A stretch of DNA of 7,958 nucleotides from JAWWBG01 sp033721095. GTDB taxonomy: Bacteria > Actinomycetota > Nitriliruptoria > Nitriliruptorales > Nitriliruptoraceae. A model generated the notes under the pieces. The model was not told where the DNA came from. It worked only from the letters and a program-made list of their open reading frames with translations, and did no database searches. Both the position numbers and the translations under genes were made by a program. Where the stretch lies: positions 1 to 7,958 of the forward strand of contig JAWWBG010000123.1 of assembly GCA_033721095.1 (NCBI GenBank). Direction: 5' to 3'. Of this stretch, positions 1 through 7,245 are shown in pieces. Position 1 is the stretch's first letter. Each line of letters begins with the position of its first letter.

Positions 1-818
1 CCACCGAAGAACAGCGTCACCATCGCCGCCGACATGACGATCATCGCCACGTACTCGCCGAGCATGAATATCGCGAACTTCATGCCCGAGTACTCGGTGT
101 GGAAGCCACCGACCAGCTCGCCCTCAGCCTCCGGCATGTCGAAGGGCGGGCGCTGCGTCTCGGCGACCATCCCGAAGAAGAAGATGACGAAGGCCGGGAA
201 CAGCGGGATCGCGAACCAGTTGGGGATGCCGTCGATGAGCCCGGGCTCGAAGGTCTGCTGGCCGACGATCTCGGACACCTTGAGCGTGCCGGCGTAGATG
301 AACACGCTGGCCAGCGCGAGCCCCTGGGCGATCTCGTAGGACACCATCTGGGCCGAGGAGCGGATCCCGCCCATCAGCGGATACGCCGACTGCGAGGCCC
401 AACCGGCAAGCACGATGCCGTAGACGTTGATGGAGCCCATGGCGAGGAACCACAGCAGCCCGACGTTGAGGTCGGCAACCTGGAGCGTGAACGTCTCGCC
501 GAAGAGTGTGACCTCACCCCCGATCGGCACGACGGCCCAGGCCAGGAACGCGACGACTGCCGAGATCAGCGGCGCCAGCAGGTAGACGGCCCCGTCCACC
601 ATCGAGGGACGCACGTCTTCCTTGAAGAACAGCTTGAGGCCGTCGACTGCGGTCTGGAGAATGCCGAGCGGCCCGACCCGGTTGGGGCCGTAGCGCGACT
701 GCATGCGGGCGACGAGCCGCCGCTCACCCCAGATCAGCAGGGCCGTCGCGACCAGGAAGAACGCGAACTGGACGAGCGAACGGAAGATGTGGACCCACAG
801 CGGCAGGCTCTCGTTCAC
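1..818 (-). CDS. nuoH: NADH-quinone oxidoreductase subunit H (N-terminal part, 3' end outside window)
   Basis: Membrane subunit that docks the peripheral arm and forms the entrance of the quinone chamber. The first 272 codons are present and the frame is open to the window edge; the family runs to about 330-420 residues, so the C-terminus is missing. The start is GTG at 818, overlapping the nuoG stop as GTGA and preceded by GGAGGTG. No ATG precedes the first transmembrane helix (about 9-30), so an ATG-only search would miss this gene. Visible signatures are ERRLVARMQSRYGPNRVGP (32-50), the loop GLKLFFKEDVRPS (60-72), RSSAQMVSYEIAQGL (153-167), and ETQRPPFDMPEAEGELVGGF (220-239) followed by HTEYSGM. 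Hydrophobic helices lie at about 77-98, 119-138, 163-178, 201-219 and 247-271. Confidence 0.97.
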   Translation of the reverse strand, partial: MNESLPLWVHIFRSLVQFAFFLVATALLIWGERRLVARMQSRYGPNRVGPLGILQTAVDGLKLFFKEDVRPSMVDGAVYLLAPLISAVVAFLAWAVVPIGGEVTLFGETFTLQVADLNVGLLWFLAMGSINVYGIVLAGWASQSAYPLMGGIRSSAQMVSYEIAQGLALASVFIYAGTLKVSEIVGQQTFEPGLIDGIPNWFAIPLFPAFVIFFFGMVAETQRPPFDMPEAEGELVGGFHTEYSGMKFAIFMLGEYVAMIVMSAAMVTLFFG

Positions 819-3262
819 GCGCCCACCTCCGCCACCGCGGCGGCCGTGACCTCGACCCGGGCTGGACCGCCGGCCACGAGGGTGGCGGCGTTGGGCGTGG
901 TCGAATTCGCCGGCAGCCACACGCAGCCGTCGACGAGCAGCTCTTCGATCCGGACGGGCAGTCGGAGCGTGCCGCCGGCCCCGGTGACCTCGGCCTCGTC
1001 GCCGTCGGCGAGACCGCGAGCCGCGGCGTCGGCGGGACTGAGCGCGACGACGGCGTCTCGTGCCGTGGCCAAAAGGTCGGTCGCGCCGCGGGTCATCACG
1101 CCGCGGTCGAGCAGCAGTGGCCAGGAGACCAACGCCAGCCCGTCGCCCGCGTCCTCGACCGGCGGGAGCTCGATCTGCTCACCCGGTTCCACGAAGGGGT
1201 GCGGTTCGCGGCGTACGCCGATGCGTTCGCGCTCGGCGTTGAGGCCGTCGAGGTCGTGGAAGCCCAGGTCCGTCCCGAGCAGGGCGGACAACTGGACGAG
1301 GACCTCCCAGTCGTCGCGGACGGCGCCGGGACCGTCGACGATCCGGTTGAACGGCTGGGTGCGACCTTCCCAGTTCGTGGCGTTGCCCGCGCGCTCCTGA
1401 CGGGCTGTCACGGGCAGCACGATGTCGGCGTGCTCGGTTGTGGGCGTGCGTGCGAGGTCCTGGCAGATGACCGTCGCCTTCGCGAGGGCTTGTTCAGCCA
1501 GCGCGGGGTCCTCGCAGTCGGTGAGCAGGTCGACACCGACCAGGTGCAGGACCTTGATCTTGCCGGCCGCCGCGTCGGTGAGGACCTGCTGGAGGTCGCG
1601 ACCGCGAGCCGCGGGCAGGGAGCCCCAGGCCTGTTCCAAGTCCTCGCGGTCCTGTGGGTCGTCGAGCCGGCGGCCGCCCGGCAGCAACCCCGCTGACAGT
1701 CCGGCGTCCGCCGCGGCCCGCGCTCCGGCGCGACGAGGCACCCAGCCGATCCTGGCGCCTGTGGCACCGGCCAGCAGGGACACCAGATCCAGCGTGTCCG
1801 TGGCCCGCTCGCCGACCAGGATCACCGGGTGGGGATCGTCACGCAGCGCCTTGACGACGTCAGCGAGGTGGGGATGGGCGTAGCCGCTGTCATAGGCGGC
1901 CGAGGCGACCGACGCCACGCCCTCACCACGCGTCACGGCTGCCAGCGCGTCGCCTTCGCGGCCGGCGGCCGTCCCGAGGTGCCGCCAGGCGTAGGGCGCG
2001 AGCGAGCCAGCGCGCGGTCCGACCGGGACGATCCTGGCCGTGTTTCGGCGCCAGGCCTTGCGGAGCCGGAGGTGGAGGATCGGGACCTCCTCCTCCGGGT
2101 CGAGCCCGACCACGAGGATCGTGCCTGCGGCCTCGACGTCGTCGTAGGTGGCAGCCGGCATCCCTGGCAGCGCGGCCAGGAAGTCGCGTTCGTCGGGATC
2201 GGCGAACCGGGTCCGGAAATCGACGTCGTCGGTGCCGAGCGCGACGCGGGCGTACTTGGACAGGGCGTAGGCGTCCTCGTCGGCCAGGCGTGAGCCCGAC
2301 AGCACCGCCACGGTCCCGTCCCCGGCCTCACGGGCCTCGGTGATGGCGGAGACTGCGGCCATCATGGCAGCGGCCCAGTCGGTGTCCACCAGCCCGTCAC
2401 CGTCACGGACCTGCGGGGACCGCAGACGCGTGTCGGCGGTCAGGTGGGCGTACCCGAACCGCCCCTTGTCGCAGTTCCACATCTCGTTGACGGCGGGGTT
2501 CGTACGGGCCATCTGCCGTTGGACCTCGCCGCGACGTGCCTGCACCGTCGTCGTGCATCCGGCCGAGCACATCTCGCAGACCGACGAGCCCGTGACGACG
2601 TCGAACGGCCGGGCCTTGAACCGGTAGCTGGTCGAGGTGAGGGCGCCGACGGGGCAGATCTGGATGACGTTGCCGCTGAAGTAGCTGCTGTAGGGCTCGT
2701 CCTCGTAGATGGCGACCTGTTCGAGGGCGCCGCGCTCAAAGAGCTCGATGAACGGATCGCCCGAGATCTGCTCGCTGAAGCGAGTGCACCGGGCACACAG
2801 CACGCAGCGTTCGCGGTCGAGGAGGACCTGCTCGCTCACGGCGACCGGCTTGTCGTAGCGGCGCTTCTCGTCGACGAACCGGGACTCGTTGCGGCCGTGT
2901 GTGAGCGCCTGATCCTGGAGCGGGCACTCACCGCCCTTGTCGCACATCGGGCAGTCGAGCGGGTGGTTGATCAGGAGGAACTCGAGCGCGCCCTCCTGCC
3001 CGCCGCGAGCGACCTCGGAGCTGACCTGCGTGCGGACGACCATCCCGTCGGTCGCCTCGGTCGTGCATGCCATGAACGGCTTGACCTGGCCCTCGACCTC
3101 GACGACGCACTGGCGGCAGGCGCCGACCGGATCCAGCAACGGGTGGTCACAGAAACGCGGGATGATCGTGCCCAGCTGCTCGGCGGCACGGATCAGCAAG
3201 GTGCCCTTGGGCACCGTGATCTCGGTGCCGTCGATCGTCAGCGTGACCATCGGCTCGCTCAT
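815..3262 (-). CDS. nuoG: NADH-quinone oxidoreductase subunit G (75-kDa, multi-FeS)
   Basis: An 815-residue FeS subunit that wires NuoF to the connecting module. The N-terminal ferredoxin-like domain holds 2Fe-2S N1b with Cys38, Cys49, Cys52 and Cys66. N5 is ligated by His100, Cys104, Cys107 and Cys113 (HPLDCPMCDKGGEC). N4 is ligated by Cys153, Cys156, Cys159 and Cys203 (CVLCARC, then QICPVGAL). A further C-x2-C-x3-C-x27-C set at Cys229, 232, 236 and 264 matches the N7 site of some bacterial NuoG. From about residue 270 follows a molybdopterin-oxidoreductase-like domain with no sign of cofactor use, including ATNWEGRTQPFN and a C-terminal beta-barrel-like region (about 735-800). The ATG at 3262 gives an ATGA overlap with nuoF; a second ATG at 3250 (Met5) is a possible alternative. 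A GGTGGGG stretch lies 8 nt upstream of 3262. Confidence 0.98.
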   Translation of the reverse strand: MSEPMVTLTIDGTEITVPKGTLLIRAAEQLGTIIPRFCDHPLLDPVGACRQCVVEVEGQVKPFMACTTEATDGMVVRTQVSSEVARGGQEGALEFLLINHPLDCPMCDKGGECPLQDQALTHGRNESRFVDEKRRYDKPVAVSEQVLLDRERCVLCARCTRFSEQISGDPFIELFERGALEQVAIYEDEPYSSYFSGNVIQICPVGALTSTSYRFKARPFDVVTGSSVCEMCSAGCTTTVQARRGEVQRQMARTNPAVNEMWNCDKGRFGYAHLTADTRLRSPQVRDGDGLVDTDWAAAMMAAVSAITEAREAGDGTVAVLSGSRLADEDAYALSKYARVALGTDDVDFRTRFADPDERDFLAALPGMPAATYDDVEAAGTILVVGLDPEEEVPILHLRLRKAWRRNTARIVPVGPRAGSLAPYAWRHLGTAAGREGDALAAVTRGEGVASVASAAYDSGYAHPHLADVVKALRDDPHPVILVGERATDTLDLVSLLAGATGARIGWVPRRAGARAAADAGLSAGLLPGGRRLDDPQDREDLEQAWGSLPAARGRDLQQVLTDAAAGKIKVLHLVGVDLLTDCEDPALAEQALAKATVICQDLARTPTTEHADIVLPVTARQERAGNATNWEGRTQPFNRIVDGPGAVRDDWEVLVQLSALLGTDLGFHDLDGLNAERERIGVRREPHPFVEPGEQIELPPVEDAGDGLALVSWPLLLDRGVMTRGATDLLATARDAVVALSPADAAARGLADGDEAEVTGAGGTLRLPVRIEELLVDGCVWLPANSTTPNAATLVAGGPARVEVTAAAVAEVGA
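824..830 (-). promoter_or_regulatory. Ribosome binding site of nuoH
   Basis: On the minus strand this reads GGAGGTG, a near-perfect anti-16S match, with 5 nt to the GTG start at 818. It lies inside the last codons of nuoG. It decides the nuoH start, since the initiation codon is GTG and the next in-frame ATG is only at residue 39, inside a conserved loop. Confidence 0.8.
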
Positions 3263-4581
3263 GCGCCTGCCCCCACCGGCTGGCTTGCGCGCCAGGTGTC
3301 CTGGGGCACGACCCCGTCGGGCAGGCCACGACCACTGACCAGCTGCTCGAACTCCTCGCGGAAGTACTCGAGGCCGGCCACGATCGGGCTGGTCATGCCG
3401 TCACCGAGGGCACAGAACGAACGTCCGAAGATGTTGCCGCAGATGTCGGTGAGCAGGTCGAGGTCCTCGGGCCGGCCCTTGCCGGCGACCATCCGTTCGA
3501 GGATCTGCGACAGCCAGTAGCCGCCCTCGCGACAGGGCGTGCACTTGCCGCAGGACTCGTGCTCGTAGAACTGGGTGAAACGAAGGACGGTCTCGACGAC
3601 CGAGGTGCGATCGCTGTAGAGCATCAACGCGCCGGTGCCCAGCAGCGAGCCGGCCTCGGCGACCGACTCGAAGTCGTAGCCGATGTCGGCCTTGGAGGCG
3701 GGCAACAGCGGGGTCGAGGATCCTCCGGGGCAGAAGAACTTCAGCTCGCGCCCGTCGAGCATCCCGCCGCAGTGGTCGATCATCTCGCGGATCGGCGTGC
3801 CCAGTGCGAACTCGTAGTTGCCCGGCCGGTGGATCTCTCCGGAGATGCACATCAGCTTGAAGCCCGGGGACTTGTCGGTGCCCCACTGGCGGAACCAGTC
3901 GGCGCCGTGTCGCACCAGGAACGGCGCGGTGGCGATCGTCTCGACGTTGTTGACGGTCGTGGGGCAGCCGTACAGGCCGTGGGTGGCCGGGAAGGGGGGC
4001 CGCAGGCGCGGCTGGCCGCGGCGGCCCTCGAGCGAGTCGAGGAGGGCGGTCTCCTCACCACAGATGTAGGCGCCGGCGCCACGGTGCAGCGACAGGTGGA
4101 AGGTCCGGCCCGACCCGAGGATGTCGTCGCCGAGGTACCCCGCGTCGTAGGCCTCCCTGATTGCGGCCCGGAGACGGCGACCTGCGTGCGCGAACTCCCC
4201 CCTGAGGTAGATGAACCCATGGACCGAGTTCAGGGCGAGCCCCGAGACGACCATCCCCTCGACCAGCGAATGAGGATCCTTCTCCATCAGCTCGCGGTCC
4301 TTGAACGTGCCCGGTTCACCCTCGTCGGCGTTGCAGACGACGTAGACCGGCTTGCCCGTGTTCTGGGCGACGAAGGACCACTTGAGGCCGGTTGGGAAGC
4401 CCGCGCCGCCGCGGCCGCGCAGGCCGGAGTCCTTGACGATCTCGATGATGTCGGCAGGTGCGGTCTCGAGGGCCTTGCGCAGGCCGAGGTAGCCGTCGTG
4501 CTGTTCGTAGACGGCCAGCGTGTGGACGTCGGGCACGTCGTAACGGGCCGTGAGGACACGCACCTCCCCCGTGGCGCCCAT
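3259..4581 (-). CDS. nuoF: NADH-quinone oxidoreductase subunit F (51-kDa, NADH/FMN/N3)
   Basis: A 440-residue catalytic subunit that binds NADH and FMN and passes electrons to 4Fe-4S cluster N3. The glycine-rich stretch GLRGRGGAGFPTGLKW lies at 53-68, and NADEGEPGTFKDRELME, part of the FMN/NADH pocket, at 84-100. GAGAYICGEETALLDSLEG follows at 168-186 and GLYGCPTTVNNVET at 202-215. The SLBB-type segment is around 240-300. N3 ligands are Cys344, Cys347 and Cys350 (ESCGKCTPCREG) and Cys390 (SFCALGDG). Length is normal for the family. The ATG at 4581 shares one base with the nuoE stop and has GGAGGTGA 6 nt upstream. The stop TGA (3261-3259) lies within a 4-nt ATGA overlap with nuoG. No key residue is missing. 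Confidence 0.98.
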   Translation of the reverse strand: MGATGEVRVLTARYDVPDVHTLAVYEQHDGYLGLRKALETAPADIIEIVKDSGLRGRGGAGFPTGLKWSFVAQNTGKPVYVVCNADEGEPGTFKDRELMEKDPHSLVEGMVVSGLALNSVHGFIYLRGEFAHAGRRLRAAIREAYDAGYLGDDILGSGRTFHLSLHRGAGAYICGEETALLDSLEGRRGQPRLRPPFPATHGLYGCPTTVNNVETIATAPFLVRHGADWFRQWGTDKSPGFKLMCISGEIHRPGNYEFALGTPIREMIDHCGGMLDGRELKFFCPGGSSTPLLPASKADIGYDFESVAEAGSLLGTGALMLYSDRTSVVETVLRFTQFYEHESCGKCTPCREGGYWLSQILERMVAGKGRPEDLDLLTDICGNIFGRSFCALGDGMTSPIVAGLEYFREEFEQLVSGRGLPDGVVPQDTWRASQPVGAGA

Positions 4582-5348
4582 CAGCCCTCACCTCCGGGCT
4601 GGGTGACCACCGGCAGCAGCGACTCGCGGAAGATGGCACCCCCGACCCCAGCGGGATCGCCGCCCGGGTGCGTGACCGGGATGTCGGTCTCGCCGCTGCG
4701 ATAGCTGGGCGGGACGTCCGCGAGGGCTTCGGCGCGGGCCGCCGCCGCCAGCTGCTCGTCGGTGTCGTCGGCAGCCCCCGACAGGTCCCATTCGACCTCG
4801 CGGAACGTGCCGGGCACCTCGCCCGACCAGTTCGAGGGTGGTGGCGTTCCGGCGCGGCAGGCGGCCAGCAGCTCGTCGGCCTGCTCGTCGGTGACGGGCC
4901 CGTACATCTCGTAGTTGACCTGGACGACCGGGGCGGCGTCGCAGATGCCCAGGCACTCGGCGTGCTCGACGGAGACGCCGGACGCCTCGTCGTGGTGGCC
5001 GCCGAGCTCGGCGACATAGCGCTCGTAGATCTGCTGGGCACCTGCGATCTTGCACGTCGGGTTGGTGCACACCGACAGCAGCCAGTCACCCACCGGCTCG
5101 CGCTTGAACATCGTGTAGAAGGTCGCGACCGCCCCGACCTCGGCCCGGGTCAGCTCCAGCCGCTCGGCACAGAACGCGATGCCCTCGTCGGTCACGTGGC
5201 CCTGGTCCGCCTGGACCAGGTGCAGCAGTGGCAGCAGCGCCGAACGCGCGACCGCGTAGCGGGCGACCAGCCGATCCGCCGCCTCGCGGGCGCGGGCGCT
5301 GATCCCGGCCTCGCCATCGACCGGTGAGGTGACCTGTTCGGCGCTCAT
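4581..5348 (-). CDS. nuoE: NADH-quinone oxidoreductase subunit E (24-kDa, N1a cluster) with C-terminal extension
   Basis: A 255-residue subunit of the NADH dehydrogenase module, with a thioredoxin-like 2Fe-2S fold that holds cluster N1a beside the FMN of NuoF. The four ligands are Cys94 and Cys99 (SVCTNPTCKI) and Cys132 and Cys136 (ECLGICDAAP), with the family's C-x4-C and C-x3-C spacing. The helical N-terminal part (LVQADQGHVTDEG, VGAVATFYTMF) also matches. The core ends near residue 168. About 87 further residues follow, rich in Pro, Gly, Ala and acidic residues and probably largely disordered. E. coli NuoE is about 166 residues, so this is an extension, as is common in actinobacteria. The ATG at 5348 overlaps the nuoD stop by 4 nt and follows a strong GGGAGGTG. 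The open frame continuing upstream to 6401 is a shadow of nuoD. Confidence 0.97.
   Translation of the reverse strand: MSAEQVTSPVDGEAGISARAREAADRLVARYAVARSALLPLLHLVQADQGHVTDEGIAFCAERLELTRAEVGAVATFYTMFKREPVGDWLLSVCTNPTCKIAGAQQIYERYVAELGGHHDEASGVSVEHAECLGICDAAPVVQVNYEMYGPVTDEQADELLAACRAGTPPPSNWSGEVPGTFREVEWDLSGAADDTDEQLAAAARAEALADVPPSYRSGETDIPVTHPGGDPAGVGGAIFRESLLPVVTQPGGEG
4588..4595 (-). promoter_or_regulatory. Ribosome binding site of nuoF
   Basis: The minus strand reads GGAGGTGA, ending 6 nt before the nuoF ATG at 4581. It lies within the last codons of nuoE, which encode the Pro-Gly-Gly-Glu-Gly end of that protein. It supports the ATG at 4581 and independent ribosome loading at nuoF. Confidence 0.78.
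5201..5220. repeat. Perfect inverted repeat (8-bp arms, 4-nt loop) inside nuoE
   Basis: CCTGGTCC at 5201-5208 pairs with GGACCAGG at 5213-5220 around a 4-base loop, which could form a stable hairpin in the mRNA. It falls in nuoE codons for about residues 43-50 (Leu-Val-Gln-Ala-Asp-Gln-Gly), a conserved stretch of the protein. No T-run follows on either strand, so it is not an intrinsic terminator. It may be a coincidence of GC-rich codons. Confidence 0.6.
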
Positions 5349-6655
5349 CGGTCGACACCTCCCATCACCGGATCGATGGAGGCCACGACGGCCACGACGT
5401 CGGCGACCAGCTGGCCCGCACACATGTGGTTGGTCGCCTGGAGGTTCACGAAGGAGGGCTCGCGGACGTGCACGCGGTACGGCCGGTTCGTGCCAATCGA
5501 CGTGATGGCGTAGCCCAGCTCGCCGCGCGGTGACTCGACGGGTTGGTAGACCTGACCGGCGGGGACCGTGAAACCCTGTGTGACCAGCTTGAAGTGGTTG
5601 ATCAGGGCCTCCATCGACTCGCCCATGATGTGCTGGATGTACGCGGGGTCGTTGCCGATGCCGTCGGCGCCAAGCGACTGCTGCGAGGGCCAGGCGATGC
5701 GCTTGTCGTCGACCATGATCGGCCCGTCGGGCAGCCGTTCGAGGGCCTGGCGGATGATCCGCATCGACTGCCGCATCTCCTCCATGCGCACCAGGAACCG
5801 GCTGAACGAGTCGCCGGCATCGTCGGTCGGCACGTCGAAGTCGTACTGCTCGTAGCCGCAGTACGGCTGGGCCTTGCGCAGGTCCCAGTCGCTGCCAGCG
5901 GCGCGCAGCAGTGGGCCGGTGACGCCGAACCGGAGGCAGTCCTCGACGGTGATGACCCCGACGCCGCGGAGGCGCCCGTTCCAGATGGGGTTTTCGAGCA
6001 GGAGGTCCTCGTACTCGCCGAGCTTCTCGGTCAACAGGTCGCAGAGCGCCAGGCAACGTTCCTCGAAGTCGTCGGTGACGTCCATCGCCACGCCACCGGG
6101 GCGGATGTAGGCGTGGTTCATCCGCAGGCCGGTCTGGGACTCGAACAGGTCGAGGATGTGCTCGCGCTCGCGGAACCCGTAGGTCATGACCGAGACCGCG
6201 CCGAGCTCCATGCCGCCGGTCGCGACCCAAACGAGGTGGCTGGCGATTCGGTTGAACTCCATGAGGATCACGCGGATTGCCTGGGCGCGTGCGGGGGCTT
6301 CGATCCCGAGGAGTCGCTCGACGCCCAGCGAGAAGGCGCACTCGTTGAAGAACGGTGACAGGTAGTCCATGCGCGTGAAGAAGGTCGTGCCCTGCACCCA
6401 CGTGCGGTACTCGGCGCTCTTCTCGATGCCGGTGTGCAGGTACCCGATGACGGGGTCGACCTGCTGGACGACCTCGCCGTCGAGCTGGAGCACGAGCCGG
6501 AGCACGCCGTGCGTCGACGGGTGCTGTGGCCCCATGTTGACCGTGAGGATGTCGTCGCCGACGGCGTCGACGACCGACTCCCAGTCGGCACCCTCGACGA
6601 ACAGGTCGTCGTCGACCAACGTGTCAGGTCGGTCTGGCGACCGCTGCTCGACCAT
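5345..6655 (-). CDS. nuoD: NADH-quinone oxidoreductase subunit D (49-kDa, quinone site)
   Basis: A 436-residue subunit that forms the quinone-binding pocket with NuoB at the end of the FeS chain; the family descends from the large subunit of NiFe hydrogenases. GPQHPSTHGVLRL (42-54) supplies His49, and FTRMDYL (93-99) supplies Tyr98. They correspond to the quinone head-group ligands His38 and Tyr87 of Thermus Nqo4, and the 49-residue spacing is the same. Also visible are IGYLHTGIEKSAEYRTW (70-86), KAQPYCGYEQYDFDVP (261-276), VESPRGELGY (373-382) and the conserved C-terminal end SIDPVMGGVDR. The hydrogenase-type NiFe cysteines are absent, as expected. The ATG at 6655 was chosen from the one-base overlap with nuoC and an AGGTGG ribosome binding site 7 nt upstream. 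A 72-codon upstream extension of the frame is a shadow of nuoC. Confidence 0.98.
   Translation of the reverse strand: MVEQRSPDRPDTLVDDDLFVEGADWESVVDAVGDDILTVNMGPQHPSTHGVLRLVLQLDGEVVQQVDPVIGYLHTGIEKSAEYRTWVQGTTFFTRMDYLSPFFNECAFSLGVERLLGIEAPARAQAIRVILMEFNRIASHLVWVATGGMELGAVSVMTYGFREREHILDLFESQTGLRMNHAYIRPGGVAMDVTDDFEERCLALCDLLTEKLGEYEDLLLENPIWNGRLRGVGVITVEDCLRFGVTGPLLRAAGSDWDLRKAQPYCGYEQYDFDVPTDDAGDSFSRFLVRMEEMRQSMRIIRQALERLPDGPIMVDDKRIAWPSQQSLGADGIGNDPAYIQHIMGESMEALINHFKLVTQGFTVPAGQVYQPVESPRGELGYAITSIGTNRPYRVHVREPSFVNLQATNHMCAGQLVADVVAVVASIDPVMGGVDR
5356..5363 (-). promoter_or_regulatory. Ribosome binding site of nuoE
   Basis: The minus strand reads GGGAGGTG, 7 nt upstream of the nuoE ATG at 5348. 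It is contained in the conserved final codons of nuoD (Met-Gly-Gly-Val). It fixes the nuoE start and argues against the much longer open frame upstream. Confidence 0.78.
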
Positions 6656-7245
6656 CAGTCGACCACCTGTCGCAGGCCGCGCGTGTCGGGTGACGGGATG
6701 AACTTGTCGTTGTCGTAGGGGATGTCCACGCCGCCCAGCGGGTAGTCCTTGCGGTGCGGGTGACCCACCCAATCGTCGGGCATGAGGATCCGCGTCAGGT
6801 TGGGGTGGCCCGTGAACTCGACGCCGAAGAAGTCGTAGACCTCGCGTTCGTGGAAGTTGGCGGTCAGCCACAGGTCGGTGGCCGTCGGCAGGCGCGGCGC
6901 ATCGTCAGGGACGGCGACGCTGACACGGAACGCGTGGTTGTGGGTCAGGGACCGCAGGATGTAGTTGACCTCGATGACGCCACGGTCGCGCTCGAGGCGG
7001 TAGGCGGGCCAGCCGGTGGTCGCTGGCTGCCGCTCGATCTCGTTGTCGCCGGCGGGCCAGTGGACGCCCGACAGGTCGGCCAGCAGCTCGCACCGGACGC
7101 GTTCGTCGTCGCGAGCCCACGCCAACAGGTCGTGAACGATCTCTGGTGTCGCATGGATGGTCAGCTCGCCGAACGCGATCTCGCCGCGAGAGGACGGGAA
7201 GGCGTCGACGATGACGGCACGCAGGGCCTCGAGATCCGCGCCCAT
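6655..7245 (-). CDS. nuoC: NADH-quinone oxidoreductase subunit C
   Basis: A 196-residue subunit of the peripheral arm (30-kDa subunit family). It carries no cofactor and packs against NuoD and NuoB in the quinone-reducing module. The family signature lies at about residues 130-171: ANFHEREVYDFFGVEF, then GHPNLTRILMPDDW and HPHRKDYPLGG. The preceding VIEVNYILRSL strand (90-100) is also typical. The chosen ATG at 7245 shares one base with the nuoB stop (TGATG). The frame is open further upstream, but that sequence is a shifted read of nuoB. NuoC is not fused to NuoD, unlike in E. coli. It is compact, with few residues after the signature (ending LRQVVD). The stop TGA at 6657-6655 overlaps the nuoD start by one base. 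Confidence 0.97.
   Translation of the reverse strand: MGADLEALRAVIVDAFPSSRGEIAFGELTIHATPEIVHDLLAWARDDERVRCELLADLSGVHWPAGDNEIERQPATTGWPAYRLERDRGVIEVNYILRSLTHNHAFRVSVAVPDDAPRLPTATDLWLTANFHEREVYDFFGVEFTGHPNLTRILMPDDWVGHPHRKDYPLGGVDIPYDNDKFIPSPDTRGLRQVVD
6663..6668 (-). promoter_or_regulatory. Ribosome binding site of nuoD
   Basis: The minus strand reads AGGTGG, 7 nt upstream of the nuoD ATG at 6655 and within the last codons of nuoC. It is weaker than the sites before nuoE, nuoF and nuoH, and probably works together with coupling across the TGATG junction. Confidence 0.6.

Noticed and set aside
99..1400. Plus-strand open frame of 433 codons opposite nuoH and nuoG
   Set aside because: It lies opposite two genes with unambiguous family motifs. 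Its translation is low-complexity, rich in Arg, Asp, Gly, Ala and Ser, with no recognisable domain. Long antisense frames are expected where G/C is strongly favoured at third positions.
2971..3189. Short minus-strand frames rich in Ser/Arg inside nuoG, as possible nested small genes
   Set aside because: They are +1 or +2 frame shadows within a cysteine-rich conserved domain, with no initiation signals.
2444..3520. Plus-strand open frame of 358 codons opposite nuoG and nuoF
   Set aside because: It is a complement shadow of nuoG and the end of nuoF. The product is an Asp/Ala/Leu/Arg-biased string without motifs, and no ribosome binding site or independent context supports it.
3559..4704. Plus-strand open frame of 381 codons opposite nuoF and nuoE
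   Set aside because: It is antisense to the NADH-binding subunit, whose cofactor motifs are all intact. Its composition is shadow-like and there is no family resemblance.
5374..5407. Short direct repeat of GGCCACGACG near the end of nuoD
   Set aside because: It encodes Val-Ala repeats in the conserved C-terminal helix of NuoD (VADVVAVVASID). The repeat follows from codon choice and not from a separate element.
5349..6401. A 351-codon N-terminal extension of the nuoE frame across nuoD, suggesting a 606-residue fusion
   Set aside because: The extension reads nuoD out of frame and gives an Arg/Pro/His-rich string. The real nuoE start is fixed by the ATGA overlap and the GGGAGGTG upstream.
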